Below are positions 34,961-45,976 of a stretch of 64,000 bases of DNA, in pieces. Both the position numbers and the translations under genes were made by a program. Source of the DNA: Mycolicibacterium boenickei (GTDB lineage Bacteria; Actinomycetota; Actinomycetes; Mycobacteriales; Mycobacteriaceae); the NCBI RefSeq assembly GCF_010731295.1, contig NZ_AP022579.1:1984001-2048000 (forward strand), given 5' to 3'. Within the stretch, counting starts at the first letter, position 1; every line of letters starts with the position of its first letter. The notes beneath the pieces are model-generated. The model saw only the letters and a list, made by a program, of their open reading frames with translations, searched no databases and had not been told where the DNA came from.

Positions 34961-35857
34961 TCAGTCCTTCGCCTCGCAGGAGCAGTCTTCGGCGGAGGTG
35001 GGCGGCTCCACCTGCACGGTGGCGTGTGCCAGCCCGCGCGCGTTCAACACCGCGCGGGCGTCGTCGAGCACCCGGGCGGTGTCGGCGCTGCTGGTCAGGT
35101 GCGCGGTGACCATGTCCTTGCCGGGCACGAGCGTCCACACGTGCAGGTCGTGCACCTCGGTCACGTCGTCCACCGATTCGAGCGCAGCCCGCAACTCGTT
35201 CACGTCGATGTGCTGCGGCGACGATTCGCTGAGGATCCGCAGCGCGGCGCGGGCCAGCGCGATGGCCCGGGGCAGCACCCACAGGGCGACCAGGACCGCG
35301 ACCACCACGTCGGCGTAGGGCCAGCCGGTGGTGACGGTGACGATGCCGGCGATCAGGACGCCGATGCTGCCGACGGTGTCGGCCATGACCTCCATGTACG
35401 CGCCCTTGACCGCCAGGCTGTCCTTGGACTGCGAGCGCAGCAGCATCACCACGACGGCGTTGGCGGCCAATCCGGCAAGCGCGACGACGATCATCGGCAC
35501 GCCAGGAACCTCAGGCGCGTTGCCGAGCCGTTCGAACGCCTCGTACAGGATGAAGGCCGCCACACCCAGCAGGAGGGCGGCATTGGCCACGGCGGTGAAC
35601 ACCTCCGCGCGGTGCCAACCGTAGGTGCGGGCCGGCGACGAGCTACCGCGCTTGGCCAGCAGTACCGCGGTCAACCCCATGAACATCGCGACCAGGTCGG
35701 TGAGCATGTGGCCGGCGTCGGCGAGCAGGGCGATCGAGTTGATCAGCAGTGCGGTGACCAACTCGAGGACGAAGAACGCACTGAGGATCGCCGCGGCGAT
35801 GATCATCCTGCTGACGCGGGTATCGCTGCTGTGGCTGTGATCGTGGCCGGCACCCAT
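34961..35857 (-). CDS. Cation diffusion facilitator (zinc/divalent metal exporter)
   Basis: 298 residues, CzcD/ZitB type. Starts with a His-rich MGAGHDHSHSSD, has six membrane segments with the metal-site pairs ADAGHMLTD (HxxxD, TM2) and EVMADTVGS (TM5), and a C-terminal cytoplasmic domain with HDLHVWTLVPGKD. The tail ends in a Cys pair (DCSCEAKD). It exports Zn2+ or a similar metal in exchange for protons. A 20-bp palindrome lies 10 bp upstream of the ATG, consistent with metal-responsive control. Confidence 0.92.
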   Translation of the reverse strand: MGAGHDHSHSSDTRVSRMIIAAAILSAFFVLELVTALLINSIALLADAGHMLTDLVAMFMGLTAVLLAKRGSSSPARTYGWHRAEVFTAVANAALLLGVAAFILYEAFERLGNAPEVPGVPMIVVALAGLAANAVVVMLLRSQSKDSLAVKGAYMEVMADTVGSIGVLIAGIVTVTTGWPYADVVVAVLVALWVLPRAIALARAALRILSESSPQHIDVNELRAALESVDDVTEVHDLHVWTLVPGKDMVTAHLTSSADTARVLDDARAVLNARGLAHATVQVEPPTSAEDCSCEAKD

Positions 35858-35867
35858 GTCTCGAAAT

Positions 35868-35887
35868 ATATGCGGAAATACGCATAT
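35868..35887. promoter_or_regulatory. Palindrome ATATGCG-N6-CGCATAT before the CDF gene
   Basis: Perfect 7-bp arms with 6-bp spacer, in the 40-bp gap upstream of the CDF exporter. AT-rich 12-2-12-like palindromes with this half-site style are bound by ArsR/SmtB-family metal sensors. No such sensor gene is in the window. Confidence 0.6.
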
Positions 35888-35897
35888 GTGGCAAGCG

Positions 35898-36677
35898 TCA
35901 GAGCCAGGCGGACCAGAACCGGGTCAGCTGGCTGCCGATCGACACCAGCTGGCTGGGCACGCCGGAGAGGTCGACGAACCAGAACACCACCGAGAAGAAC
36001 CAGCGGTTGAGCGTCGGCGTGAACAGCAGGATCAGCAGGATGAACAGGCCCCATTGTTTGGCCGGCGCGAGCGCCCGTTGGGTGTCGGGGCTCAGGTGCG
36101 GTTCCAGTGCGCCGTAGCCGTCCAGCCCGGGGACCGGAAGCAGGTTCAGCACTACCGCGGTGACCTGCAGGAACCCCAGGAAAGCCAAGCCGGACCAGAA
36201 CACGCTGTGGGTCGGGTCGAAGAAGATTCGGGTGACGCCGAGCAGCAGGACCGCCAGCACCAGGTTGGCCGCCGGGCCGGCCAGACTGACCAGGGTTTTT
36301 TGCCGAGCCGTCATCCAGGACGTGCGGACATAGACCGCCCCACCGGGCAGCCCGATGCCGCCGAGGGCGATGACGAGCACCGGAAATCCCAGCGACAGCA
36401 GCGGATGGGAGTACTTGAACGGGTTCAGCGTCAGATACCCGCGGACCGCGACGTCGTGGTCCCCGAACCGCCACGCGGTGAAGGCATGGCCGAATTCATG
36501 CAGGCACAGCGACACCAGCCAGCCTGCGATGACCAGGATGAAAACGCCGACGTAGGACAGCGGCTTGACGTTGTCGGCCGCGAGCCAGGCCACCACCCCA
36601 CCCGCGGCGGCGAGCGCGACGACGGCCAGGAATACCGGGCTCGGCCGGACCGACTGATGCAGCGGGCGGATGTTCAC
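35898..36677 (-). CDS. Site-2 protease family (M50) metallopeptidase
   Basis: 259 residues, polytopic. The zinc motif HExxH is CLHEFGHAFTAW (H60, E61, H64) in a membrane segment, and the third ligand region is LLPVPGLDGYGAL (NPxxDG-like). This is the minimal M50 architecture without PDZ domain, matching Rv0359. Such enzymes cut membrane proteins within the bilayer, often anti-sigma factors. The substrate is unknown. The gene is 40 bp upstream of the CDF gene on the same strand. Confidence 0.9.
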   Translation of the reverse strand: MNIRPLHQSVRPSPVFLAVVALAAAGGVVAWLAADNVKPLSYVGVFILVIAGWLVSLCLHEFGHAFTAWRFGDHDVAVRGYLTLNPFKYSHPLLSLGFPVLVIALGGIGLPGGAVYVRTSWMTARQKTLVSLAGPAANLVLAVLLLGVTRIFFDPTHSVFWSGLAFLGFLQVTAVVLNLLPVPGLDGYGALEPHLSPDTQRALAPAKQWGLFILLILLFTPTLNRWFFSVVFWFVDLSGVPSQLVSIGSQLTRFWSAWL

Positions 36678-36728
36678 GATTCGACGCTACGGCAATCCGG
36701 CGGGGCTCAGCCGCCCCTTGGGCGCAGC

Positions 36729-37310
36729 TCAGCCGACGCGCAGCCAACCCTCGGTGTGCCGGTAGAACGTCGAGCGCCGGACGGTCCGCGGCGCGGGCAC
36801 GCCGTCGCGGATCACCTGCGCACCCGGAGTGCCCAGTTGTGCGGCGCGTCCGGCCACCCACCGGCGCGGTCGGCCCCGGTCCGACAGCACGCTCGCGCGC
36901 AGTCCCGGCATGCTCAGCGTCGGCTCGACCCGGACACCCGGCGCCTCGCCGTCGAACAGCACGATGTCGTCGACGATGGCTTCACCCTCGAGAGGTCCCC
37001 CCTCGGGTCCACGCCATTGCGCCGCGCTGACCAGCACTGTTCCCGTCTCGTCGCGGATCAGCGGGACACGCCGGGCGGGGGCCCTGAGGGCGCGGCGAGC
37101 CGACCAGCTGCCGGTGGCCGCAGCGACCTCGATGTCGAGCCGGTCGGCGCGCAGCAACGCGCTGAGCACGGCTGCCAGCTCGGCTTCACCGCCGGTCACG
37201 ACCAGTCTGCGGGGTGTGCCGAGGTCCTCGACATCAACCCTCGGCAGGTTGCGGAGCGGGCGCGGAACGGGCGTAGTGCCGACCACCGCAACCCCGTCTG
37301 AGGTGGTCAA
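36729..37310 (-). CDS. Conserved hypothetical protein (Rv0358-like)
   Basis: 193 residues, soluble, no recognised domain or membrane segment. Beta-rich with VDVEDLGTPRRLVVTGGEAE near the start and a basic C-terminal half (RRSTFYRHTEGWLRVG). The place between an M50 protease and divergent purA equals Rv0358 beside Rv0357c (purA). Function unknown. It is the first gene of the minus-strand set M50-CDF. Confidence 0.7.
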   Translation of the reverse strand: MTTSDGVAVVGTTPVPRPLRNLPRVDVEDLGTPRRLVVTGGEAELAAVLSALLRADRLDIEVAAATGSWSARRALRAPARRVPLIRDETGTVLVSAAQWRGPEGGPLEGEAIVDDIVLFDGEAPGVRVEPTLSMPGLRASVLSDRGRPRRWVAGRAAQLGTPGAQVIRDGVPAPRTVRRSTFYRHTEGWLRVG

Positions 37311-37400
37311 AACTGCTCCTTGCGGTCAGACAAATGTGTTCCTGGCGTGAGCTGGGATAAGGTGACCTACCGGCTGCATCACACTAGTGCGGAAGATTAG

Positions 37401-39334
<1,934 letters not shown>

Positions 39335-39353
39335 GTCGTGTCACGATGGCGCG

Positions 39354-40025
39354 GTGGTTCAACAACACCTGCACCGTCTGTCGACGCCACGGGCGGCTGC
39401 CTTGGCGGGCGTACTGTTCGCCGTGCTGTTCGGGGTGGCCCTGGTCCTGATCCGCACGGCGCTGCCCGAGGGGGCCGAGCCCGGTTCGCAATGGATCGAC
39501 GGCGCGACCACGCGATTGCGCGTGGCATCGGTGTTGATGCCGTTCGCCGGTATCGCGTTCCTGTGGTTCATCGGGGTGGTGCGTGACGGCTTCGGCCGCT
39601 ACGAGGACCGGTTCTTCTCGTCGGTGTTCCTCGGCAGCGGAATCCTGTTCTTGGCGATGATGTTCGTTTCATCAGCCGTCGGTGCCGGGCTGATCGCCAG
39701 CCGGGCCGGGATTTCCGACGCCGACGCCTACAGCCACGTCGCGACATTCGGGCAGATGGTGCTGATGGCGCTGAGCAAGACTTACGGCGTCCGGATGGCC
39801 GCCGTGTTCATGATGTCGCTGGCGACGATCTGGCTGAAGACGGGCTTGATGCCGCGCCCGCTCGTGTACACGACCTACCTTGTCGCAGTGGGGCTTCTGA
39901 TCGCAGGCAATGTCAGCATGTGGATCGTGCTGGCCTTCCCGCTGTGGGTGCTTGCCGTCAGTGTCCTGATCCTGATCCGGGCTGGGGTGATCGACCTGCA
40001 CGGGGAGCGGGAGCCTTCCGAGTAG
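39354..40025 (+). CDS. Conserved membrane protein, function unknown
   Basis: 223 residues with five hydrophobic segments (about 15-35, 57-77, 88-112, 130-160 in part, 168-205). No enzymatic motif is seen. GTG start 20 bp after the thioesterase. Members of this type occur in many mycobacteria without known role. It closes the purA run; a GC-rich hairpin follows between it and the convergent ferredoxin gene. Confidence 0.7.
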   Translation: MVQQHLHRLSTPRAAALAGVLFAVLFGVALVLIRTALPEGAEPGSQWIDGATTRLRVASVLMPFAGIAFLWFIGVVRDGFGRYEDRFFSSVFLGSGILFLAMMFVSSAVGAGLIASRAGISDADAYSHVATFGQMVLMALSKTYGVRMAAVFMMSLATIWLKTGLMPRPLVYTTYLVAVGLLIAGNVSMWIVLAFPLWVLAVSVLILIRAGVIDLHGEREPSE

Positions 40026-40089
40026 TCCCGTCGGATTCATCTCGGTGCGTCGGTAGCCCATGGCAGAAACGAATGTATGTTCGGCTTCT

Positions 40090-40106
40090 GGGCGGTGGTA
40101 CCGCCC
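40090..40106. terminator. Hairpin between convergent genes (no U tract)
   Basis: GGGCGGT-GGT-ACCGCCC, a perfect 7-bp stem with a 3-nt loop, 4 bp before the end of the ferredoxin gene. A possible bidirectional intrinsic terminator of the mycobacterial type lacking a T run. Confidence 0.4.
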
Positions 40107-40109
40107 GCG

Positions 40110-40304
40110 TCACTCCCCGGTGAGTTTCAATGCCGACGCGGGGCATAGCTTGACGGCCTGGCGCGCTTGATCGATCTGATCGTCGGGCACCTCGTCGACG
40201 AGGACTTCGACCACGCCGTCCTCGTCTTGGTCGAAGATGACGTCGGAGATCATCACGCAGTTGCCCGATGCGATGCAGGCGTCCTGATCTGCTTCTACTT
40301 TCAT
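40110..40304 (-). CDS. [3Fe-4S]-type ferredoxin
   Basis: 64 residues. Three Cys ligands: C10 and C16 (DACIASGNC) and C54 (LCPASA), with a non-Cys residue at the fourth position, hence [3Fe-4S]. This form donates electrons to P450s in actinobacteria. ATG 40304 gives MKVEADQD, the normal start; an in-frame GTG pair lies 9-12 nt upstream. It directly follows the P450 gene (5-bp gap) and is almost certainly its redox partner. A ferredoxin reductase is not adjacent. Confidence 0.92.
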   Translation of the reverse strand: MKVEADQDACIASGNCVMISDVIFDQDEDGVVEVLVDEVPDDQIDQARQAVKLCPASALKLTGE

Positions 40305-40309
40305 GGCAC

Positions 40310-41515
40310 TCACCACGTTACCGCCAACGATTTGAGCCCGTAGATGAAGTGAAAAGACCGGTACTGCACGGCTTCGAACGGTTCCGCGAGGGCCAGGGCA
40401 GGGAACCGCCGCAGCAGCGCCGGGAAGGCGATCCGCATCTCCATGCGGGCCAGTGGGGCGCCGAGGCAGTGGTGCACGCCGTGGCCGAAGGCCAGATGAC
40501 CGGGTGCGCCTCGGCGGACGTCGAGCGTGTCAGGGCTGTCGATGAAAGCGGGGTCGCGGTTGCCGGCGGGCAGTGAGGCAAAGACCAACTCGCCCGCGGG
40601 AATCCGCACGCCGGCCACCTCGACGTCGGTGGTGGTGAAGCGCGGGATGGCGTTCTGCACGATGGACAGCCAGCGCAGGAGTTCCTCGACGGCCGGGCCG
40701 ACGGCGTCCGGGTCGTCGCGTACCGCGGCCAACTGTTCGGGGTGGCGCAGCAGCGCCAGGACACCGAGGCCCAGCATGTTCGACGTGGTCTCGTGTCCGG
40801 CGAGCAGCAGCAATCCGGCGATGCCGACGAGTTCGTCGTCGCTCAGTTCCGCGCCGTGGTCGCGGATCAGCATCCCGAGGATGTCCTCGCCCGGATTCTG
40901 GCGGGCCCGCCCGACCAGGCCGCGCATGTAGTCACGGCTCTGCCGTTGCAGCGCAAGGCGTTCCGCAATGGGCAGGGACAGGTCGAGCTGGAGTGTCGAG
41001 CGGTGCTGGAAGTCGTCGCGGTCCTCGTAGGGCACCCCGAGGAGTTCACAGATCACCAATGAGGGAATGGGGAGCGCGAAATCGGCCACCAGGTCCGATG
41101 GCGGGCCGGCCGCGGCCATCGCATCGAGTCGGGCTTCGATGATCTCGACGATGCGTGGTTCGAGCCGTTTCATCCGGCGGATGGTGAACTCCGCGGTGAG
41201 CATGCGGCGTAGTCGCTGGTGTTCAGGCGGGTCGAGGCCCAACAGATTGCCTGCGCGAGCGCTGGCCAGCTCTTCGTCGGACATCTCAGGAGCCCCGGGC
41301 AGGGTGAAACCCGGCGGCCTGCTGTTGGAAAACCGCTCGTGGTCACCCAACACCGCCTTGACGTCCTCGTGTCGGGTGATCAGGTACACCGGGTTGCCGA
41401 GCGCGCTGATCACGGTGCGCACGCCGTCGTCCGCGCGGATCGCACCCAGTTCGGGTGTCGGGTCGAAGGCGTTGCGCCGCATGTGTACTGGCGGCAGCGT
41501 AATCGGCGCACTCAT
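40310..41515 (-). CDS. Cytochrome P450
   Basis: 401 residues, bacterial class I P450. I-helix AGHETTSN (239-246), K-helix EELLR (E278-x2-R281), and the heme loop FGHGVHHCLGAPLAR with the Cys350 thiolate ligand. The CYP family cannot be named reliably from inspection. It is transcribed between an alpha/beta hydrolase and the ferredoxin. Substrate unknown; the neighbouring hydrolase and MMPL exporter suggest a lipid or xenobiotic. Confidence 0.93.
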   Translation of the reverse strand: MSAPITLPPVHMRRNAFDPTPELGAIRADDGVRTVISALGNPVYLITRHEDVKAVLGDHERFSNSRPPGFTLPGAPEMSDEELASARAGNLLGLDPPEHQRLRRMLTAEFTIRRMKRLEPRIVEIIEARLDAMAAAGPPSDLVADFALPIPSLVICELLGVPYEDRDDFQHRSTLQLDLSLPIAERLALQRQSRDYMRGLVGRARQNPGEDILGMLIRDHGAELSDDELVGIAGLLLLAGHETTSNMLGLGVLALLRHPEQLAAVRDDPDAVGPAVEELLRWLSIVQNAIPRFTTTDVEVAGVRIPAGELVFASLPAGNRDPAFIDSPDTLDVRRGAPGHLAFGHGVHHCLGAPLARMEMRIAFPALLRRFPALALAEPFEAVQYRSFHFIYGLKSLAVTW

Positions 41516-41524
41516 GCCACGACG

Positions 41525-42340
41525 CTACCCGCGGGCGAAGAACTCCCTGATCAACGTGTTGACAAGGCGTGGGTTCTCCAGCGCCGCCAGGTGGGCGACT
41601 CCGTCGAGCACGGTCACCTCGGCCGCGGGGATGGCGTCGGCCATCGCGATGGTCTCCTCGATCGGAAACGTCGCGTCTTCGTCGCCGGCGACCACGAGTG
41701 CCGGTGCGCTCACCCGCGCGAGCAACGCCCGCTGGTCCGGGCGGCGCGGCACCACGCTCTTCACCGCCCACGCGGCGGAATCAACGTCGACCCGGTGCGT
41801 CGCGTCCCGCACGAAGGCGACCACCTCTGGACGTGTGCGAAACGTGGTCGGGCCCAGAAAAGCCGACAGCACCGACCTGGTGAGTGGGCCGCGGATGCCG
41901 CCGAGCGCTCTGGCCATCTGCAACAGGAGGCCGTACTCGACCTTCTGCCGCATCCCGGCTGCCGACGCCGTGCAGTTCATCAGCACGGCCCGGCCGATGC
42001 GGTCCGGATACGAGGCCGCGAACGTCCCGCCGATCATTCCGCCCCACGAGTTGCCGACGAAGTGGGCGCGTTCGACGCCCACACCGTCGAGTATGTCGGC
42101 GACGGTATCGGCGCAGTCGGCGAAACTGAATGGTGCGGTGAGCTTTTCGCTGTCTCCATGGCCAGGCGGGTCGACCAGGATCACCCGATGATCGGGCTCG
42201 AACTCCTGCGCCTGTGCGGTCCACATTCGGCCGGTCATCAGCAGGCTGGGCCAGAACAAGATGGTTTCGCCGTCACCCCGGACCTCGACGCGGATCCGGC
42301 CGAGTTTCGTGGGCAGTCGCAATTCCTGCACAGCTGCCAA
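41525..42340 (-). CDS. Alpha/beta hydrolase
   Basis: 271 residues. Nucleophile elbow GNSWGG (Ser about 104), DPPGHGDSE oxyanion region, acid in VAGDEDATFP and a C-terminal His in GVAHLAALENP. The fold matches esterases, haloperoxidase-like and MhpC-like C-C hydrolases; no substrate can be assigned. It sits 1 bp downstream of the MMPL gene and 9 bp upstream of the P450 gene, in one packed run. Confidence 0.87.
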   Translation of the reverse strand: MAAVQELRLPTKLGRIRVEVRGDGETILFWPSLLMTGRMWTAQAQEFEPDHRVILVDPPGHGDSEKLTAPFSFADCADTVADILDGVGVERAHFVGNSWGGMIGGTFAASYPDRIGRAVLMNCTASAAGMRQKVEYGLLLQMARALGGIRGPLTRSVLSAFLGPTTFRTRPEVVAFVRDATHRVDVDSAAWAVKSVVPRRPDQRALLARVSAPALVVAGDEDATFPIEETIAMADAIPAAEVTVLDGVAHLAALENPRLVNTLIREFFARG

Positions 42341-42341
42341 G

Positions 42342-44348
42342 CTAGCGCTCAGCCCGCAAACCCGGCCACCAGATCCGTGGGCCGATCAATGTGAACAGTG
42401 CCGGGATGATCACCGTGCGCACCACGAAGGTGTCCAGCAGGATGCCCAGCCCGACGATGATCCCGAGCTGGGTCAGCACGATCAGCGGCAGCACGCCCAG
42501 CACACAGAACACCGCCGCCAGCAGCACACCGGCACTCGTGATCACCGCTCCGGTGGCCGACACCGCGCGCACGACGCCTTGCCGGGTGCCGTGTTCCGGG
42601 GTCTCCTCGCGGGCCCGCGTCACCAGGAAGATCGTGTAATCCACGCCGAGGGCCACCAGGAACAGGAACGCGAACAGCGGGGTGCTGTTGTCCAGCGCCG
42701 GGAAACCGAATACGTGCACACTGGCCCAGCCGCCCAGGCCGAGCGCGGCCAGCGCGCTGAGCACCGTAACGCCGACGAGCACCAGCGGTGCGAGCACTGA
42801 GCGCAGCAGCAGGTAGAGCACGGCAAGTACCACCGCCAGGATCGCGGGGATCACCACGAGCCGGTCGCGCTGGGCCGCCGCCGCGGTATCCCTGGCCTGC
42901 GCGTCGGCCCCGCCCACGACTGCGGTCGAGTCCGCGGATCGGACCGAATCGCGGAGGGCGTCAATGGTTTCGAATGCTTCGCCGGAGGCAGGTTCGGCCT
43001 TGAGCACCACCGACCACTGCGTCAGGCCGGTCGGTGACTGACCCGCCGGAGCGGCGGAGACGACGCCGGGTGTGTCGGTGATCGCCCGCTGTACCGCGCC
43101 GGCCTTGGCGGTGGAGGCGATGACGCGGGTGGGGTCGGTCAGGCCACTCGGGAAATGAGCGGCCAAGGTCTGGTAGCCGGTCACCGATTCGGCCTTGACC
43201 CGGAACTGCTCAGTCTGGGTCAGTCCGATCGGTGTGGCCAGCAGGGCGGTGCACAGCACGGCCAGGCCGGCCAGCGAGGCCACCGCGACGCGGGCGGGTT
43301 TGCGCGCCACCGAGTCCGCAATCCGGTGCCAAACACCGGTTTCGGTCAACGGTGTGGCGCCGAGCTTGGGGATGAACGGCCAGAACAGCCGCTTGCCGCA
43401 CAGGGCGAGCAGTGGCGGCAACACGACCAGGACGAAGATCGCGGCGACCACCAGACCGGACGCGGCCTGCACGCCGAGGCTGCGGTTGCTGGGCGCGGAC
43501 GCGAACAACAGTGTCAGCAGGGCCAATACGACGGTGGCATTACTGGCCACGATCGCCGGTGCTGCGGCGCGCACCGCAACCACCAGGGCTTCGCGGTGCT
43601 GCTCGTACCGTCCGAGCTCCTCGCGGTACCGCGAGATCAACAGCAGTGCGTAGTTGGTGCCTGCGCCGAAAACCAGCACGCTCGTGATGCCGGATGTCGA
43701 GCCGTCCGGGCTGAGGCCTGATCCGGAGGCCACGGCGGTCCCGACGACCGAGCCCACGCGGTCGGCAAAGGCGATCACCAGCAGCGGCACCAGCCATAGC
43801 ACCGGCGAGCGATAGGTGATGATGAGCAGGAGCGCCACCACCGCCGCGGTCACCGCCAGCAGTGTGATGTTAGCTCCGGCAAAGGAATTGGCGATGTCGG
43901 CACCGAACGCCGGGCCACCGGTGATCTCGGCCCGCAGTTCGGCGGGCAGGCCGTCGGCCGCGGTCGCGCGCAGTTCCTTCACGGCGTCGTTGAGCCCGAA
44001 ACCGGACAGGTCGGCCTTCAGCGGCACGGTGGCCACCGCGGCCTTGCCGTCGTCGGAAACCACCAACGGCGGGCCGGGCGCGTCGGTCATCCGGTTGCGC
44101 GCATCGGCGGTGGCGTCGACGTCGGTCATGGTGAGCTCGCCGCCGTCGGTACGGGTCACCACCAGGATGGCCGGCACCTGATCCCCGCCGGGGAACTCGG
44201 TCCGCAGGGCGTCGGCCCGCGCCGATTCGGCATCGGCCGGAACGGACACCGGCGATTGCGAGGCGGCGTCGCTTCCGCTCAGCAGGCCCAGCAGTCCACC
44301 GGAGACGACCACGACCAGCACGGCCAGCCACGTCAAACGCCTAATCAC
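42342..44348 (-). CDS. MMPL family RND transporter
   Basis: 668 residues, shorter than lipid-exporting MmpL proteins (about 900-1000). About eleven to twelve membrane segments in two halves, each with a porter loop (about 35-160 and 385-480). Conserved GVDYTIFLVTRAREE in the second half and GAGTNYALLLISRYREEL in the first contain the proton-relay Asp/Tyr or equivalents. The N-terminus is a signal-anchor. It overlaps the antiporter gene by 8 bp. Substrate unknown. Confidence 0.9.
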   Translation of the reverse strand: MIRRLTWLAVLVVVVSGGLLGLLSGSDAASQSPVSVPADAESARADALRTEFPGGDQVPAILVVTRTDGGELTMTDVDATADARNRMTDAPGPPLVVSDDGKAAVATVPLKADLSGFGLNDAVKELRATAADGLPAELRAEITGGPAFGADIANSFAGANITLLAVTAAVVALLLIITYRSPVLWLVPLLVIAFADRVGSVVGTAVASGSGLSPDGSTSGITSVLVFGAGTNYALLLISRYREELGRYEQHREALVVAVRAAAPAIVASNATVVLALLTLLFASAPSNRSLGVQAASGLVVAAIFVLVVLPPLLALCGKRLFWPFIPKLGATPLTETGVWHRIADSVARKPARVAVASLAGLAVLCTALLATPIGLTQTEQFRVKAESVTGYQTLAAHFPSGLTDPTRVIASTAKAGAVQRAITDTPGVVSAAPAGQSPTGLTQWSVVLKAEPASGEAFETIDALRDSVRSADSTAVVGGADAQARDTAAAAQRDRLVVIPAILAVVLAVLYLLLRSVLAPLVLVGVTVLSALAALGLGGWASVHVFGFPALDNSTPLFAFLFLVALGVDYTIFLVTRAREETPEHGTRQGVVRAVSATGAVITSAGVLLAAVFCVLGVLPLIVLTQLGIIVGLGILLDTFVVRTVIIPALFTLIGPRIWWPGLRAER

Positions 44349-45933
44349 GGTTCAGTGTCGCCTCTTCCAGATCGAGCCCATGCAGCACAGTACGCAGCAC
44401 TTCGTCGTCGATGTGTCCGGCATCGCGTTCGGCGATGAACGTGTCTCGTTCGGCGGCAAGCATTTCCAGTCGCAGCCGGCGGAAGGCTGCCGTCGGGCTC
44501 TCACCGATGTCGTCCTCGCCGCGGCCCAGCCGTTCCCAGGCGGCGTTGCGCCGCCGGGTGTTCCACGCCCGCAACACGTCGGCGGCGCGCTGAGGCACGT
44601 CGGTGGTGGCCGATTGCTCGGCCAGCAACTCGTCGAGCCGCTCGGCGGCGGCCCGGGCGGCCTTGTCCTGGGCGGCGGCCGTGGCGATCGCGTCGCTGTG
44701 CGCCTCGTCGCCCTGCGCCCCGAGGACCCGGATGAACCACGGCAGCGTGAGCCCGTGCAGCAGCAGGGTCCCCACCACGACGACGAAGGTCAGGAACACC
44801 AACTGCGGGCGGCCGGGGAAGGGATCGCCGGCCAGCGTGGTGGCCGGGACACCGAATGCCGCGGCCAGCGACACGACGCCGCGCATGCCGGCCCAGGCGA
44901 CGACGAACACCTGGGCCCGTGACGGTTCGGGTTCGTGTTCGCGGATCCGTTTGGACAACAGTCGCGGCAGATACGTGGTGGCATATACCCACACCATCCG
45001 GACCGCGATCACCGTCGTGAACACGGCGGCCGACGAGATGGCCAGAGTGGCCGCCGAGATCCCCGCCAGCTCGCTGATCACCTTCGGCAGCTGCAGCCCG
45101 ATCAACAGGAACGCGAACGATTCCAGGATCAGCTGCAGTGCCTTCCACACGGCCTTGTCCTGCAGCCGCGTGGCGTAGCTGGCCTGGGCATCTCGCTGGC
45201 CCAGCAGCAGCGCGGCCACGACCACGGCGATCACGCCCGAGCCGTGGATCTCCTCGGCCAGCAGGTAGATGAAGAACGGTGCCACCAGCCCGATCGCGCT
45301 CTCGACCAGTGGATCGTCCAGCCGCGTGCGGATGAAGTGCACGACCATGCCGATCACCCAGCCCACCACCACGCCGCCGACCGCGGCCAGGGCGAACGTG
45401 CCCAACCCGCTGCTCCAGGTGGCGGCGGTGCCGATCGCGGCGCCGAGAGCCACCTTGTAGGCGGTCAGGGCGGTGGCGTCGTTGAGCAGGCTTTCCCCGC
45501 CGAGCAGCGTCATGGTGCGCCGGGGCAGGCCGAGTCTGCGGCCGACCGCGGTGGCCGACACCGCGTCGGGCGGGGCCACGATCGCGCCCAGGGTCAGCGC
45601 CGCGGCGATCGTGAGTTCGGGCACGGTGTGGAACGCGACGACGCCGACGACGAACGTCGTGGCCAGCGGAAGCCCGACGGCCAGGAACCCGATGGGGCGG
45701 ATGTTGCGGCGCAGCGCCACGTAGCTGCTCTCCAACCCCGCCGACCACAGCAGCGGCGGCAGGATCACGAAGAGCACCAGGTCGGGATCCAGGTGTACGT
45801 CGTGGAAGCCGGGTAACGCGCTGCCGGCCAGCCCGGCCACCACCAGCGCCAGCGGAGCCGAGACGTCGAAGCGGCGGGCCACAGCGGCCAGCAGAACCGC
45901 GGCGACCAGCGCCGCCAGGAGTGAGGCACCCAC
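44341..45933 (-). CDS. CPA1-type Na+/H+ antiporter
   Basis: 530 residues, NhaP/NHE-like. Twelve or so membrane segments (1-405), with the family region AIVAPPDAVSATAVGRRLG (ion-binding Asp) and GGESLLNDATAL. The C-terminal cytoplasmic domain of about 120 residues is helical and charged. GTG 45933 has GGAGG at 9-nt spacing; the open frame to 46110 is rejected because it would cross the divergent zinc-finger gene. Start of the run antiporter-MMPL-hydrolase-P450-ferredoxin. Confidence 0.88.
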   Translation of the reverse strand: MGASLLAALVAAVLLAAVARRFDVSAPLALVVAGLAGSALPGFHDVHLDPDLVLFVILPPLLWSAGLESSYVALRRNIRPIGFLAVGLPLATTFVVGVVAFHTVPELTIAAALTLGAIVAPPDAVSATAVGRRLGLPRRTMTLLGGESLLNDATALTAYKVALGAAIGTAATWSSGLGTFALAAVGGVVVGWVIGMVVHFIRTRLDDPLVESAIGLVAPFFIYLLAEEIHGSGVIAVVVAALLLGQRDAQASYATRLQDKAVWKALQLILESFAFLLIGLQLPKVISELAGISAATLAISSAAVFTTVIAVRMVWVYATTYLPRLLSKRIREHEPEPSRAQVFVVAWAGMRGVVSLAAAFGVPATTLAGDPFPGRPQLVFLTFVVVVGTLLLHGLTLPWFIRVLGAQGDEAHSDAIATAAAQDKAARAAAERLDELLAEQSATTDVPQRAADVLRAWNTRRRNAAWERLGRGEDDIGESPTAAFRRLRLEMLAAERDTFIAERDAGHIDDEVLRTVLHGLDLEEATLNRD

Positions 45934-45976
45934 GTTGTCGTTCCTCCTTCGTGTGCCGTGCCTATCCTTGATCAAC

